A DNA stretch of 64,000 nt, taken from assembly GCA_037903475.1 (NCBI GenBank), contig JBAJFG010000011.1, forward strand, positions 331,001 through 395,000. The letters are read 5' to 3'. Under the pieces are notes generated by a model. The model did no database searches. It was not told where the DNA came from and saw only the letters and a list, made by a program, of their open reading frames with translations. The stretch is from Ancylostoma caninum (Eukaryota; Nematoda; Chromadorea; Rhabditida; Ancylostomatidae). Made by a program: the position numbers and the translations under genes. Below, in pieces: positions 1 to 11,010 of this stretch; position 1 is the stretch's first letter; each line of letters begins with the position of its first letter.

Positions 1-173
1 CCAGCAAAAAGACCATTAGCAATGAAATATATGATTAAACTGGTTTGAAATGCCATTACTTCGGGAGAAATATTGGGATGGTGGGCCGGTTCTGAAAATT
101 TTCGTCGCCCTGTCCATTCCGGATGCACATCCGATCAAGTTTAATAGTTTTTCAGGCAAGCTATGTATTACAA

Positions 174-2345
174 CAGGTTGTTGCGAAAATAATTGCCGTT
201 TCGAGGTATGCTCAATTGAACCTTTCTGTTCTGCCCATTTTGAGGTTATTCAGCCCAATTTATGTGATCATCTGATAGGGCTTTTCTTCCTTATTCGTAT
301 CCTACTTGAACATTCTGTCTAGCTCGTTCCTGAGGATTTTTATGAGGTCGCGAACAAATGATGAGCCAAAACGATTTTCGGGTGATTATGGTTGATGACT
401 TCAAACTCGATCATTCTTTGTCGGAGGTACGCGGGGATCTTGCGTTTGTTTTGGCTTGGAATCGTTTTCCCAGCGGACAGTGAGCTAGGGGTTCGCAAGG
501 TTCTTTTCTTACGATTTTAAACTCAAATGCAACCGTGGTCGCGGTCGCATGGTGCCGCTAGACGATCAGGCGTTGAGGACAGCCGTGAAGCCTAAACCAG
601 ATCTTACCATCTGGATGATAAGAGCAGGGGTGGATGTCCACTATACTACAGTTTCAATACATCTGACTTCATGAACCCCACACGATCTGACCTTACCTGG
701 TGTGACATCTTTTCTAACTTAATTTTTTTTTCGACCCAAAACGAATAATTTCTAGAATATGCTAGTTTCTGTACGATAACAAGAAATGCGAATGGGTATG
801 GGAGGAAACGATTTCCCAGTTCTAACAAGTTTGTAAGTTTTCCCAAGCCAGATCTTCTCTCCAGGGAGGTTGTGTCAGGAGTTTGGCGGTGCTGTAAAGG
901 TGTGATTGACTGCACACTTCTACAGCCTAGTCAAAGGTTGACAGCAGAGTCCTAGCATTATAATTTCGAGCTGAGATCCGCAAATCTGCTATAGATGCGG
1001 TCGGCAGTGGTGAACAAATGGTGGTTTTCTCCCGTTTACGGACATCTAATACCCAGCCTCATTTCTGAGCGCATGGGATGGTCCTTCTTGGCATTTCTTG
1101 CATGAATTAACGTTGAAAGACAATTCAGTTGTTTAGCCAAAGGGTTTCATGTCTTGGAAAAGCCTAGAAAAGTTTCATGAATATCCCAAAACTGTATAGG
1201 ACCTTCATCCCATTCAAACCAACTTGCTGAAGAACAGCTAGGGATTATCAGTGCAGAAGTACCTCAGTACTGAGTCCACAGATAGCCTCAACTAGAACTT
1301 CTTCTACTGCACGTCTTCTGATTCGATCGACCCAGGGCCGCCATGCAAAGAGCTTCAAGCTTGTTGAATAGAATTATGTGGGCAAATGCTTTGAAATGCA
1401 TTCTTATTCGTACTGTCTGCTGTTTGAATCTTGCTTGCCACGCCCTCCAGTGAATTGGGTATTAGATGTCCCACAACAGGGGTGCGCGGAATTTTCCGTT
1501 TTCCGTTTTACGCTCTGCGTTTTCCGCCCATTTTTGGCCTTCCGTTTTACGTTCTACGTTTTACGGGATTTTAGCCCGGAAAACGGAGAATCCCGGAAAC
1601 TTATGGAGGGAGACGAGGTATTTGTTTTCGGGGTGTTTCCCAATCCTGAAGAGGGTTCAAGTGTTTTGATGCGCAATGTATATGAGTTCACAACAATGGC
1701 GCTAAAATTGACGTCCAACCGAAGTACCGTCAGTAGACTTGAAGTTACCTAATTACTTGAAAGGGTCACCACTTATGCTCATCAAGAAGATACTTAGGAA
1801 ATCCAATGTTGAGGAGGACTTTTGGTCACAAACCTATGCTTGGGCAAAATTTTCCGTTTTCCGTTTTACGCTTTCCGTTTTCCGTCCATTTTTGGCCTTC
1901 CGTTTTAAGTTTTACGGGATTTCAAATTTTACTTCCGCACATCCCTGGTCCCGCAACCGTTTTCTCCTGCTCCAGGGTAGCGTTAAGCCACATATCCTAA
2001 AACACACTCGGCAAAAACTGATGCAGCAAAGCATCGAGGTTCTCAATGCCCTCATTCCTCATACCATGACCCTAGTGCATTTTACCGAGCTCCATGTGCA
2101 ATCCTGCGACAGCAGCGGATTGCTGATCTGGAGCATGCTGAAATCGCCCCTCCAAAGGTTTGTGAACTCTTGTGATCTCATATTTTGTTGCAGAGGCGTG
2201 AAGTCCTCACTGGATTGTCGAAGAGGATCTACCAAATTAAACAGTTGCTAAACAGATGAAAAAAAAAATGGTGTTTGAGCCGAGTTACAGTACTTTGAAC
2301 GGAAAGGTCCATGTCGGCAAATAATTTCGCAACAACTTAACACTT
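174..2345. repeat. Dispersed repeat, copy 1 (partner at 60.24-61.5 kb)
   Basis: This stretch aligns co-linearly, same orientation, with 60240-61506. Shared blocks include 'aattgccgtttcgaggtatg' near 191 and 60254, 'gatcatctgatagggctttt' near 265 and 60331, and 'gagccgagttaca' near 2277 and 61440. Copy 1 is about 0.9 kb longer: roughly 1030-1965 is absent from copy 2, and a hAT-like MITE lies inside that extra block. I see no long ORF in either copy, so the family is unclassified. The left end could extend past the window start. Homology of the two copies is seen directly; calling it a transposon is inference. Confidence 0.75.
1477..1947. mobile_element. hAT-like non-autonomous element (MITE)
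   Basis: The left end CAGGGGTGCGCGGAA and the right end TTCCGCACATCCCTG are near-perfect inverted repeats (13 of 15). CAGGG-type termini are typical of hAT transposons. The flanks are GTCCCACAA and GTCCCGCAA, consistent with a decayed 8-bp target duplication. Inside, an ~80-bp block rich in TTTTCCG/TTTTACG motifs occurs twice in the same orientation (about 1490-1575 and 1850-1922). No transposase ORF is present. It sits inside the stretch that copy 1 of the left-end repeat has and copy 2 lacks. Confidence 0.65.
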
Positions 2346-3327
2346 TGGCCATTGGGACGAGAAGGTCCTTCTTTATATGGAAATCTCAACTTTTTATTCT
2401 CATCTGAGAGTAAATTGCAAGGTGGATGCAAACGACATTTTTCTTTTTTGTTTTTGTTATCTAGCCTCCATACTTCTTGCCTTATTCAACCTGTTCAGAG
2501 GAAATTCTCAAGGGTAGCACCAGCTCCAACAAATTGACACTCTTACTCGCTCTAAACTAGAAATGTAGGTGTGCGGTCTTCGTTCATCTATTGTAAGGTT
2601 AGCAGTCAAGGTTGTGGAACAACATGAATTCAGGATGAAAATCTTCCGAGCGGCTATGTCCAGTCTGTTCTTCGGGAATCCGTTCCATCCTATGCGGACG
2701 AACAGAGGAGTAGCACTGAGCTTCTCTAAGCTCTAAAGAGATTTGGAGAAAATCCCAACCACACTAGGAGACTCCTTCCCTGTCAAAATTGGCCTCCTTC
2801 TGGCACAACGAGATCGGTGAGCATTCTAATAGAGAACACATAATGGACAGTGCGATTCACTGATAGATCGTGTCTGTTTTTTCTTTTGTGAAATTTCCCC
2901 GAATTTCTCTCATTGCGGTCAATTCACACATTGATCACGGATATGTCACCCATTTTATAGAGTAGAGCGGTATGTACTGTCGAGCATAATGTAGATGTAC
3001 ATATTTCCTCCTGAAATCGAGTGGAACTCTGCGCTGGAGGCTCAATATTAGACAGGCTCAACGCAAGTATGACCTCCTTTCCCTATTGTATATACGTAAG
3101 ACACTATAGCAGACATTTTTGTACTGTTACTGTTGACATAGTTTCCGCAGTTCGGATACCGTGGCCCTACGGAAAGCCTTAAACGCCTGAATTGCGCTTC
3201 ATACAGCAAATCTGCCCTTGCTACTATCATCTATGTAAAAATAGGGGTGAACTTCGCATTGGCCCGAGATGATTCAAATCCAAAAGTGCATTGTCGCAGA
3301 TGTGTTATTCACAAATATCATACAAAC

Positions 3328-3574
3328 CGGTGGTGGACGAAAAGAAGGGGGGGGGGGAGGTGTCGAAATTACTTTATAAAATGAATAAAAACCTTGTATT
3401 ACTTTATTTTTAGCCGTTCATTATTTTTATCTAAAAAAAGTAGTTAACAATTATTCAATGTTTGAATAGATGATTTCGTTATTTTTATCCTTCGCCCGAG
3501 TCCCACGAGTGGAGGAGACACCCCACTTTTTTCCACCCGCTCCCCCTTCCGCCCACTTTCTGCGTTCGCTACTG
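3328..3574. mobile_element. Short TIR MITE, GGCGGACGCA family, copy 1
   Basis: The ends read CGGTGGTGGACG and (complement of the right end) CAGTAGCGAACGCAGA, matching the TIRs of two other copies at 38838-39118 and 42113-42367. Flanks ATACAAAC and ATATATAC match at 6 of 8 positions, fitting an 8-bp target duplication and so a hAT-like origin. The interior is AT-rich and holds an 11-base G run. It lies about 240 bp past the stop codon of the membrane-protein gene at 3817-8411. Confidence 0.55.
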
Positions 3575-3816
3575 ATATATACTACATGTGATCGATGATA
3601 TCATCAGTTGATGTTGCGTTTTTGTTGTTATTCAAATATTAAGTTATTTAATTCTGGGAGAAAAAGTGCCAACAGGGAAGGAACTTGGGAATAATGGGAA
3701 GGATGGGTACTCGGAGGCATTCACGGCTCTGTACTCAAATTCATAATTTTTATGAATCACTTTAAATCATAGTACAATTTAGACAATTGAACAAAGGAGG
3801 TACAATAAGACAACAT

Positions 3817-6800
3817 TCACGAATCGAGACAGGAGTTGGGAATATCGTTGAAGATGCTCCAGTCCGGTTTAGTGCTCTTCATCGACGGATACCAGTACTC
3901 CTCAGTGTACAGCGAGAAGTTTGTCGAATGCGAGAAGAACAGCTCCCAGCCATATGTTACGTCTGAATATGTTTCTGTGTTAGCGGATGCTGATTGTTTT
4001 TATTTTTAATTTTCTATTTATGGAAGATGTTTGTGAAGAGCTACTCTATCGTGGGCTCTAAAATTTTTCTATACTGAGTTTACATATGTAAAAATTTTAG
4101 CGATACGAATCTTTCGAGTGTCGGAACTGACTTCTCTGCTCAGATGAGTAGCCTCGAATCAACGACGGATGCCGGCCGTTGACGGTCACATCCTCGGGTG
4201 GTTCGCCTTCGTACACGATCACTTCTTTGAAGTGCCCGTTCAGAGAAACTTTTTCGTCTCGTTTCTTCCGTATGTAGGTGAGACCCATCCTGGAACACAA
4301 ATAACTCAACAAAAATGGCTCGGCAATTGCATGCTCGAGGGAATAACATTCATTTCACACAATGCAATTTCGTAATTACAGGACAACTTGGAATAAAGAA
4401 GAGAAGAAACTTTCAAACAGTGCAGTTTCTCCCAAAAATAGGGAAACAGGGATATTTTGGGTGACGATCACAATGAGATTGAAGAAAAAATCCACTGTCT
4501 ACAGAACAGACAGTGCTGGAAAAATGAATGACTCTGACCTTGATAATATGCAAGGTGGCCGAAAATTACCCGTGCACCTATTTATTGACGCTAAAACTTT
4601 ACCGTGAATCATCTTTTGTTCAGATTTTAAGGGAAGTTTGCAGAATCTTTGCTGATTATTGAACAGTTTTCGGATTTTTCTCTATCAGCGAGGATATACG
4701 CGCTCGGAATCTGTAATACGCCATAGCCCGATTCTCGCTTACAAAACTAGCACTCTATTTTGTCCCACTGCTATAGCATGATAGAATCTTTCGATCCCAA
4801 ATTATTGGGGTGAACAGAAGAGGTCTTGCTTTACAACAGTAAGCAAGCTGTGAAGTTTGATGTGTACGAAAACGATGTGGTTTAGGGCGATTCCCAATGC
4901 TAGATGAAAAAGTTCGGCAAGATTGTGCTTGGAAGTGCTCTACTCTAGCGAGCAAGCACATGGGAATCTAAGTCACAGCCAGTGCATTGCCCTCATAAGG
5001 GTCACTTGATATCTGAATTGTGTTCGCCAGAACTCAGTCCTTTTCTAAAATTTCATCAATTTTAGGCAGGTGCACTGGTAATTTTTGGCCATCCTGTACA
5101 TAATAAGCTCTGATAATCCTATACTAATGATTCCCGGACAAATTTCCTCTGGTAAATGTGCACTCGGACTAAAGCTCATACAGCAGCCCAACCCTGAGAG
5201 TAGAATCCCTGGCAGTATCTCCTCCCAGTTGCTGCACCACCTCCACCCCCTCCCTCAACTGTTACTCGAGCTGTCATCCTTCTAGCACCAGTTACAGAAG
5301 AATGGTAGGAATTGAGGGGAGGATGGCAGCGAATGGGATGCTGCTAGGGGTTCTACTCTCGTAATATGCTGTCCAAGCTGCGTTTCTAGCACAAATTTAT
5401 CAGAGTTCGCCGCAGAATCGTGTAGATAATACACAGTTAAGTTGCAGCTATTACTGTCTCAAATAGTGCATTCTCAAAATACATTTCTATTCTGCCTAAT
5501 ATCCTGAAACGTAAATTCGGTCAGTCAATGGTTTCTACCTGGATTCCATTGTGAATTTCTAGTGTTTGCTTATTTTCTCGCCACATTCCTCGCCAAATTG
5601 CCTCCCGGAAACCAGCAGGGAAACGGAGCTCACCCCCCCTCTGTCGCACTGGGGTTTCTTTCCAGTGAGACCCAACCCCACTTTTTTGTGCTCCCTTCCT
5701 TGTCATGATTTTTGTCGCTTTCGCGCTATCCTTAATCCGCTCACAACCGCTTTTGATGGCGTACATATGAACTGACTGGAAAATAGCTCACCCCTCAATG
5801 AAATCAGTATAACCCTGTTCCATCTTTGTGCATCTCTTCTTAGTCTGGAAGAATGTGACATCTTCGAAGACGTAGTAGGAGTACTGCCAGTCGTTCGGCG
5901 TTAGTCCCACACGATGATAAAGGCGCTTCTTTGTTGCGTCCTGTACCCAGTCGGTGCCGTAATAGCTGAACTTAAACGAGAGAAGCACTTGTCCGAGCGG
6001 AGTACAGTTTAGAAGGAGCGAAAAAAACATGAGCGGTTGTAATGTCTCACCGTGTACTGCTCTTGACCGTCCACTACTCCTACTCTGTACTGCATGGTTA
6101 GAGTGCCATTGAAGCACTGCTGATCGATATCATAGGGAAAGTACAGCGTTGCGTTCTCATCTATCGGCTGGTTCTGGCTCTCCTCTGCTAAATGGCAGTG
6201 TACACACCGAGAAACTGTCTTGGGGGAAATTTAGAAAGGAGGAAATATCCATCCAGTCCGCACAGCAGCCGTAAAAACAAGACATTCAAGTACTTACAGT
6301 TGATGACTGCGTAGACGATAGCACCAGTCGCTGAGCCAATGAAGATGAGCCCAAGAAGAATCTTCAGAATGATCGTCCCTACCTAAAGTTGTGCTCAGTG
6401 ATGGTGCCGGCAGCTATGACAAAAAATGCAAGTTTTTATTCTATCAAAAAAGAAAAAAAGGCTTCGAGCTTAAAAAAATCGGTAGATCGGGGATCAGCTG
6501 CCCAAAGATGCCAAAAAACGTGAGAATCTTGGCGGTGAAAATTTCCGTGGGTGCTGCCTTTAAAAGTTCGAATTTCTATAAAAACTAGACATTCGTGGAG
6601 AATGAAGGCAAGCTAAAATTCTACATTTGATCACTCTATTCGTGGAAATTTTCCCCCTTGGAAGTTTAGAAGTAACCCCTTCTCTTTCCATGCAAGAAGG
6701 AAATTCAAAGCTTATTTTTGGCATCATATTTTTACGACTAATTGAAGAGTGAGAGAGCACCAGCTGCAACTAAACATCTTCAGGTAGAGCTAAGGAGAAA

Positions 6801-8411
6801 CATCTGAATTTTTCTCTCCCTCAAGAAAAAGGAGTAGGATAGTTTCTTCATGAACGAACTTTTGGCATATCACATACTAACACATCCCTCTAGACATATG
6901 TAGAAGGGAATGAGAGATAGGATGAAATAAATATTCTGCTAAATTGGCCTTTTAAGAACTAGCGTTCATTAAATTTTTGAGAGAAGAGATGACTCAAAAT
7001 AAGTCGATTCATATTGACATCCTGACAATAAAAGACAGCCTTTGAGCTATTGCGAAGCCCTACATTTCACAGATTTCTATCAAAGTGATCGAAAATGTTC
7101 CTCAACAAACTACTTTGAAAACCAGTAGAGTCTCGAATATTTTGCAGCGTCGCTGAGTATTAACATTTCACATTAAAATGTGTGTTTTTAAGCTCAACTA
7201 CAAAAGAAGTTGTGAAAGATTCAAAACCTGCAATAATTTGGCTAGTTATTGGGTCTGCGATTCTTGTACGTTTGCTAAGACTTGATCCACGCAGCTAAAG
7301 TAGCACAGAGCTAGGGAAATTTGGAATTGGATGCTGGGAAGGCGTTCCTTTCTCTTCCTTGTGCTTATTAGGAGCCGTTATTATTAGCTGAAAGCAGTGA
7401 TAGTCACAGACACGGGGGAAGGGATGCGAGTGAAGCCACTACTACTAATTCTGACCAAGTTGCTATGGGTTGGCTCACATACAACATGAAAAAGAATATG
7501 ATTAAAAAACGAACAAAAGATTGGTTGTGTAGCCATTCTTAGTATTGCATTCAATTATGACAATTTTTTAGATCAATGATAGTTCTCCATTGAAGGCAGA
7601 GGCGAGAGATCCAGAAGAAACTCAGATTTTTCCAGTTTTTTTTTTCAAAATTGATGCTTGTCTTAGCCGATATTGCATTTATTCATTCAAAATTCGTATT
7701 GCATTTATTCATTCAAAATTCATCTAGTATTTCGAAAGTGAAAGGAAGGAATTGAAAAGAAGTTTGTTCTAAATTTCTGTCCGTATTTGAAGGGCTACCA
7801 CCTGTCTGCGACTGCAACCGGTAGAAGGTAATGATAGAAACAGTAAACATTGTTAACCTGACGTCTATGGAAGAGGATAAGAGAAATAAAATGAAGAATA
7901 GCTACTCACCGATGACTTGTCGTCCCTTGAAAGCACCGAGACGTCGTCACCCCAGTCCTCTTCTTCCACATAGGTTACCTTACGTTTACTGAAAAGTTTT
8001 ATGATATGTAGTAGCTTTTTAAATACAGTAATTTTATCTCTGCTAAGTTTTTATTTTTTGAAGGAGATGTGGATTCGCTCCTCCAATGGATAACCATGTA
8101 AATGTACATATACATCTTTTAGGCGATGTAGTATAGGGTGCGGCACGTAGTTAAAAAGATGATTTTTTACTGTTACACACAGAGTCCTTAAACGCTGATG
8201 GGAGCCAGTGCTGATAATCTGCGGTGATATCTTGCCTATACGGGATTCTGGGAAAGTCTGAATCAGAACTTATGGAAAAAGTAACGAAAATTCACAGCGT
8301 CGTGGCAGTTTTCCGTGAGACACGCCCACATGTACAGTAACGTGCGATTGCAGAGTTTTTTCAGGTGAAACATTACCGTCCGGAATGGGAGCCGCTTCCA
8401 TCGACGGACAT
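3817..8411 (-). CDS. Uncharacterised type II single-pass membrane glycoprotein
   Basis: Seven exons on the minus strand, highest coordinate first: 8377-8411, 7910-7988, 6298-6382, 6051-6187, 5792-5970, 4132-4289, 3817-3962. Each has GT and AG ends and phases agree, giving about 272 residues. Only the exon 4/5 junction is ambiguous: a GTGAGA donor with an AAG acceptor, or a GTACAC donor with a TTCAG acceptor at 5965, which gives 268 residues. The start is ATG at 8411, in frame only with the next exon. The protein has a charged cytosolic N-terminus (VEEEDWGDDVSVLSRDD), one TM segment at about residues 39-64 (IILKILLGLIFIGSATG), then a ~205-residue ectodomain with sequons NAT, NGT, NVT and NFS and three Cys. 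The architecture resembles Na,K-ATPase beta subunits, but I do not see their conserved motifs and do not assign that family. Intron 2 is 1.5 kb. Confidence 0.8.
7671..7722. repeat. 26-bp tandem duplication
   Basis: TATTGCATTTATTCATTCAA and its following AATTC occur twice with a 26-bp period in intron 2 of the minus-strand membrane-protein gene. The two copies are identical, so the duplication looks recent. No function is implied. Confidence 0.85.
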
Positions 8412-10988
8412 GGCGAAGCATCGATTGGCTCTGTTATCAGCGGTTGCAATTCGATTACTACCAGTGCTGACGTCGGAACGATCACTACGAGGACCAGAGA
8501 CCGCAGCTGCTCTTTAAGATGACGCATTGGCAACCATAAATGTGGGGTCAAACAGTTACAGGCGCATTTTCAGGTTACAGGTATCTTGTTTAAATACATG
8601 GTGCCCCGGGAGATCGAAGTTGAAATTTCAACGCCAATGACTTTACACCTACTTGATTCTCTGTAAGAGTGATCTACCTCTTTATTCTATTACATTCTAG
8701 GATTTGTTCAAAGAAAATTTCGGATATACTGGTCGAGATTTGCTTCAATTGTGTCATGCAATGTTTTTGTACGTTATACTTCAACGAAAACTTAGTTTGT
8801 GCTAGAAAAGTTTCTTTAGTTTTTTCAAATCATATTGTGTCAACTCGGCTCTTAGCTGGACAACATTGGCATTTTGTTTGACGTTTTGAGTGGGTCCTCT
8901 CTTTTGGAGACATAGAAGACAGCGAGCTGAAATAGCTCAGGTGAAGTCCATAAAGAATGATTTCCTCTGGAGAAAGAAATTTTGCCGCATAGATTGCTAG
9001 AACTTCCATGACAGAGCTATGAAGATAGGACAGGACAAAAAAAGAACACTATGTGGATCTTGATCAACTTGAGTAATAGGGTTTCTGAGTATACGAGACG
9101 CATGTTAGCTGTGCACATGATCGCAATGTGGATTTGTTGTAGAAGCACTTCAAAACTGAGGGGACCTGTTAGACCCCATCCACTTGGGTACCACCGTCAG
9201 GGTCTCTATATTGCGTCTCGAGGTCTGTCTTGAAGATGAAGAAAAATATTTCAAGATAAGCTTTTGCTATTTGTTGAGTGGGAAACAAAAGTGTAACCAT
9301 ATGATATCAAACTTTTTTGTGTGTCCTTCTATTTCTTATCGTAATGTTGGGCCATACTGTTAATCCAACAGCAGCAGGTAGTTAGCAGGTACGAGGGCAA
9401 GTTTAAAAGTATCCGGAATGACAATGAAAACAAAACAACTCAGGTCCAGTTCTTGGGTTATTTTTTAGCTCATCGCCAGCACCCTTGGTTCCATCTCTTT
9501 TCTGCTTTTAATTCTCTTCCTGAAAAGGATTTTTTCGAGTTCCTTCGAACAACCAACAACCAAGCTCAATCCTGTCAAAGCCAGCACCCTTGGTTCCATC
9601 TCTTTTCTGCTTTTAATTCCTTCCCTGCGAAGGATTTTTTCGAGTTCCTTTGAACAACCTTATACGACCAGGAATAATTGGTCATTCGACCCGAATTTCT
9701 TTCAGGACAGAGGGCTCTTCGCTCTGAGGAAAGACAGAGGCGTTTGTATGCAAGTACTAAAGAATGAGTGGATAGGGAGGATATTTCACTTTCATTTTTC
9801 AATTTTGTGGTTAGCATTGGCATTCGAATGTGCGGCCATAACGCTGCGGAGATGCGGCGCTTTTTTCTACCTCAAACCTGCGCAATTTCATTGAACTGGC
9901 ATTCCTTCAGTTTCCAAAAATATTCCTCATTATTATCTAGTAACCCCTTTTCTGACAGATTATGGAATGCCTCTGACAGATCAAAAACAAATACCGATAC
10001 TTTTCCACCACAGTGAAAGGTCCTTCCCTTTTTTGGAATCAACTCTTAGGATATGAGCCACTGCTTTTACTACATTTCTGTAGGCATGCTATAGTACTGA
10101 ACCTAGACTGCATTTTCAGTGGAAGTTTCGAGCTGCAAACCCTTTCGTTTTCAAACGAACAAATTAAAACTTTCTTCTGTGGTCCATTTTGGAACGTGCC
10201 TTTGTTCGGAATTCAGCGAATGCGGCACTCTTTCAGGATGATTGGATCAATTTATTCTGTAAGTAGGAAATGTTCGCTCTAGAAAGGTGCTGAATAACTT
10301 CCCAATTCTGTCACAATCATCCCCTGTCTGCGAAATCCATAACGAGGAGGTTTATCCACGTTTTCTTGTAGTCTTTTTTTTTTCGATGTCCTGCATATGG
10401 TCATCGGTTTGCCTGCGTACAGCAATCCTAGCTTATCCAATCTAGGAGGCTAAGGATGGGAAATGTAGGCGATGGATCTCCAAAGTGAATACGCAGGAAA
10501 TATTTCGTTTACTTGGAATCTTCCTGTTTGTGGCCATTCCGGAAAGTTTCCAACACACCCTCGCTATACCTAAGCAATTGATTCCATTGAATTTTCCCAG
10601 CTCTTGTTCTCTGCAATTTTTCTCCCTATTAGCAGAGTACATTACCACTCTTTAGCTGTTCTATGCAAATGAGTGGAGCGTTTCCGTCTCACCCCAGTAG
10701 TGAAACTTGGCCTCAGTACTCTATCAACTCAGTCGAACCGATTACTCAATGAGGTCGGTCGTTGCCTAGGCGAAGATAATCCTTCACCACGCTTTGGTGG
10801 CTATGTTCCGCGTTCCTCTCACTACTTTGACACTTGCTTAGAGAGGAAAGGTAATGAGAGCCCTGCAATTCACTGTTTTCACCTGTGAATGTCTTACTTC
10901 ATTTCCACTACATTTGGAATTTTTGTGGTAGAATTGTGCGGTTTTCTTCTACATGCGTGACCCTCAATGGTATAGTTTTTAATTGTAG
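8412..10988. other. Intergenic stretch, no gene seen
   Basis: It separates the minus-strand gene ending its 5' side at 8411 from the plus-strand gene starting at 11011, so it should hold both promoters in a divergent arrangement. I find no convincing exon, RNA gene or transposon. The only structured feature is the 105-bp tandem duplication at 9478-9658. A TATA-like box is not evident next to either start; trans-splicing, common in nematodes, would hide the true 5' ends. Confidence 0.5.
9478..9658. repeat. Tandem duplication, 105-bp period
   Basis: The block AGCACCCTTGGTTCCATCTC plus about 55 following bases, ending near TTTTTTCGAGTTCCTT, occurs at 9478 and again at 9583 with few differences. 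Two units only. It lies in intergenic DNA and carries no recognisable coding content. Confidence 0.85.
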
Positions 10989-11010
10989 GATTCAGGATGC
11001 GTCTTCAGTG

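Noticed and set aside
3817..8411. Na,K-ATPase beta subunit assignment
   Set aside because: Topology is similar but the family's conserved ectodomain motifs and Cys spacing are not seen.
8411..8551. Minus-strand ORF 8270-8551 as the first exon of the membrane-protein gene
   Set aside because: Its frame does not join the next exon; the ATG at 8411 in another frame does, with a GTAATG donor.
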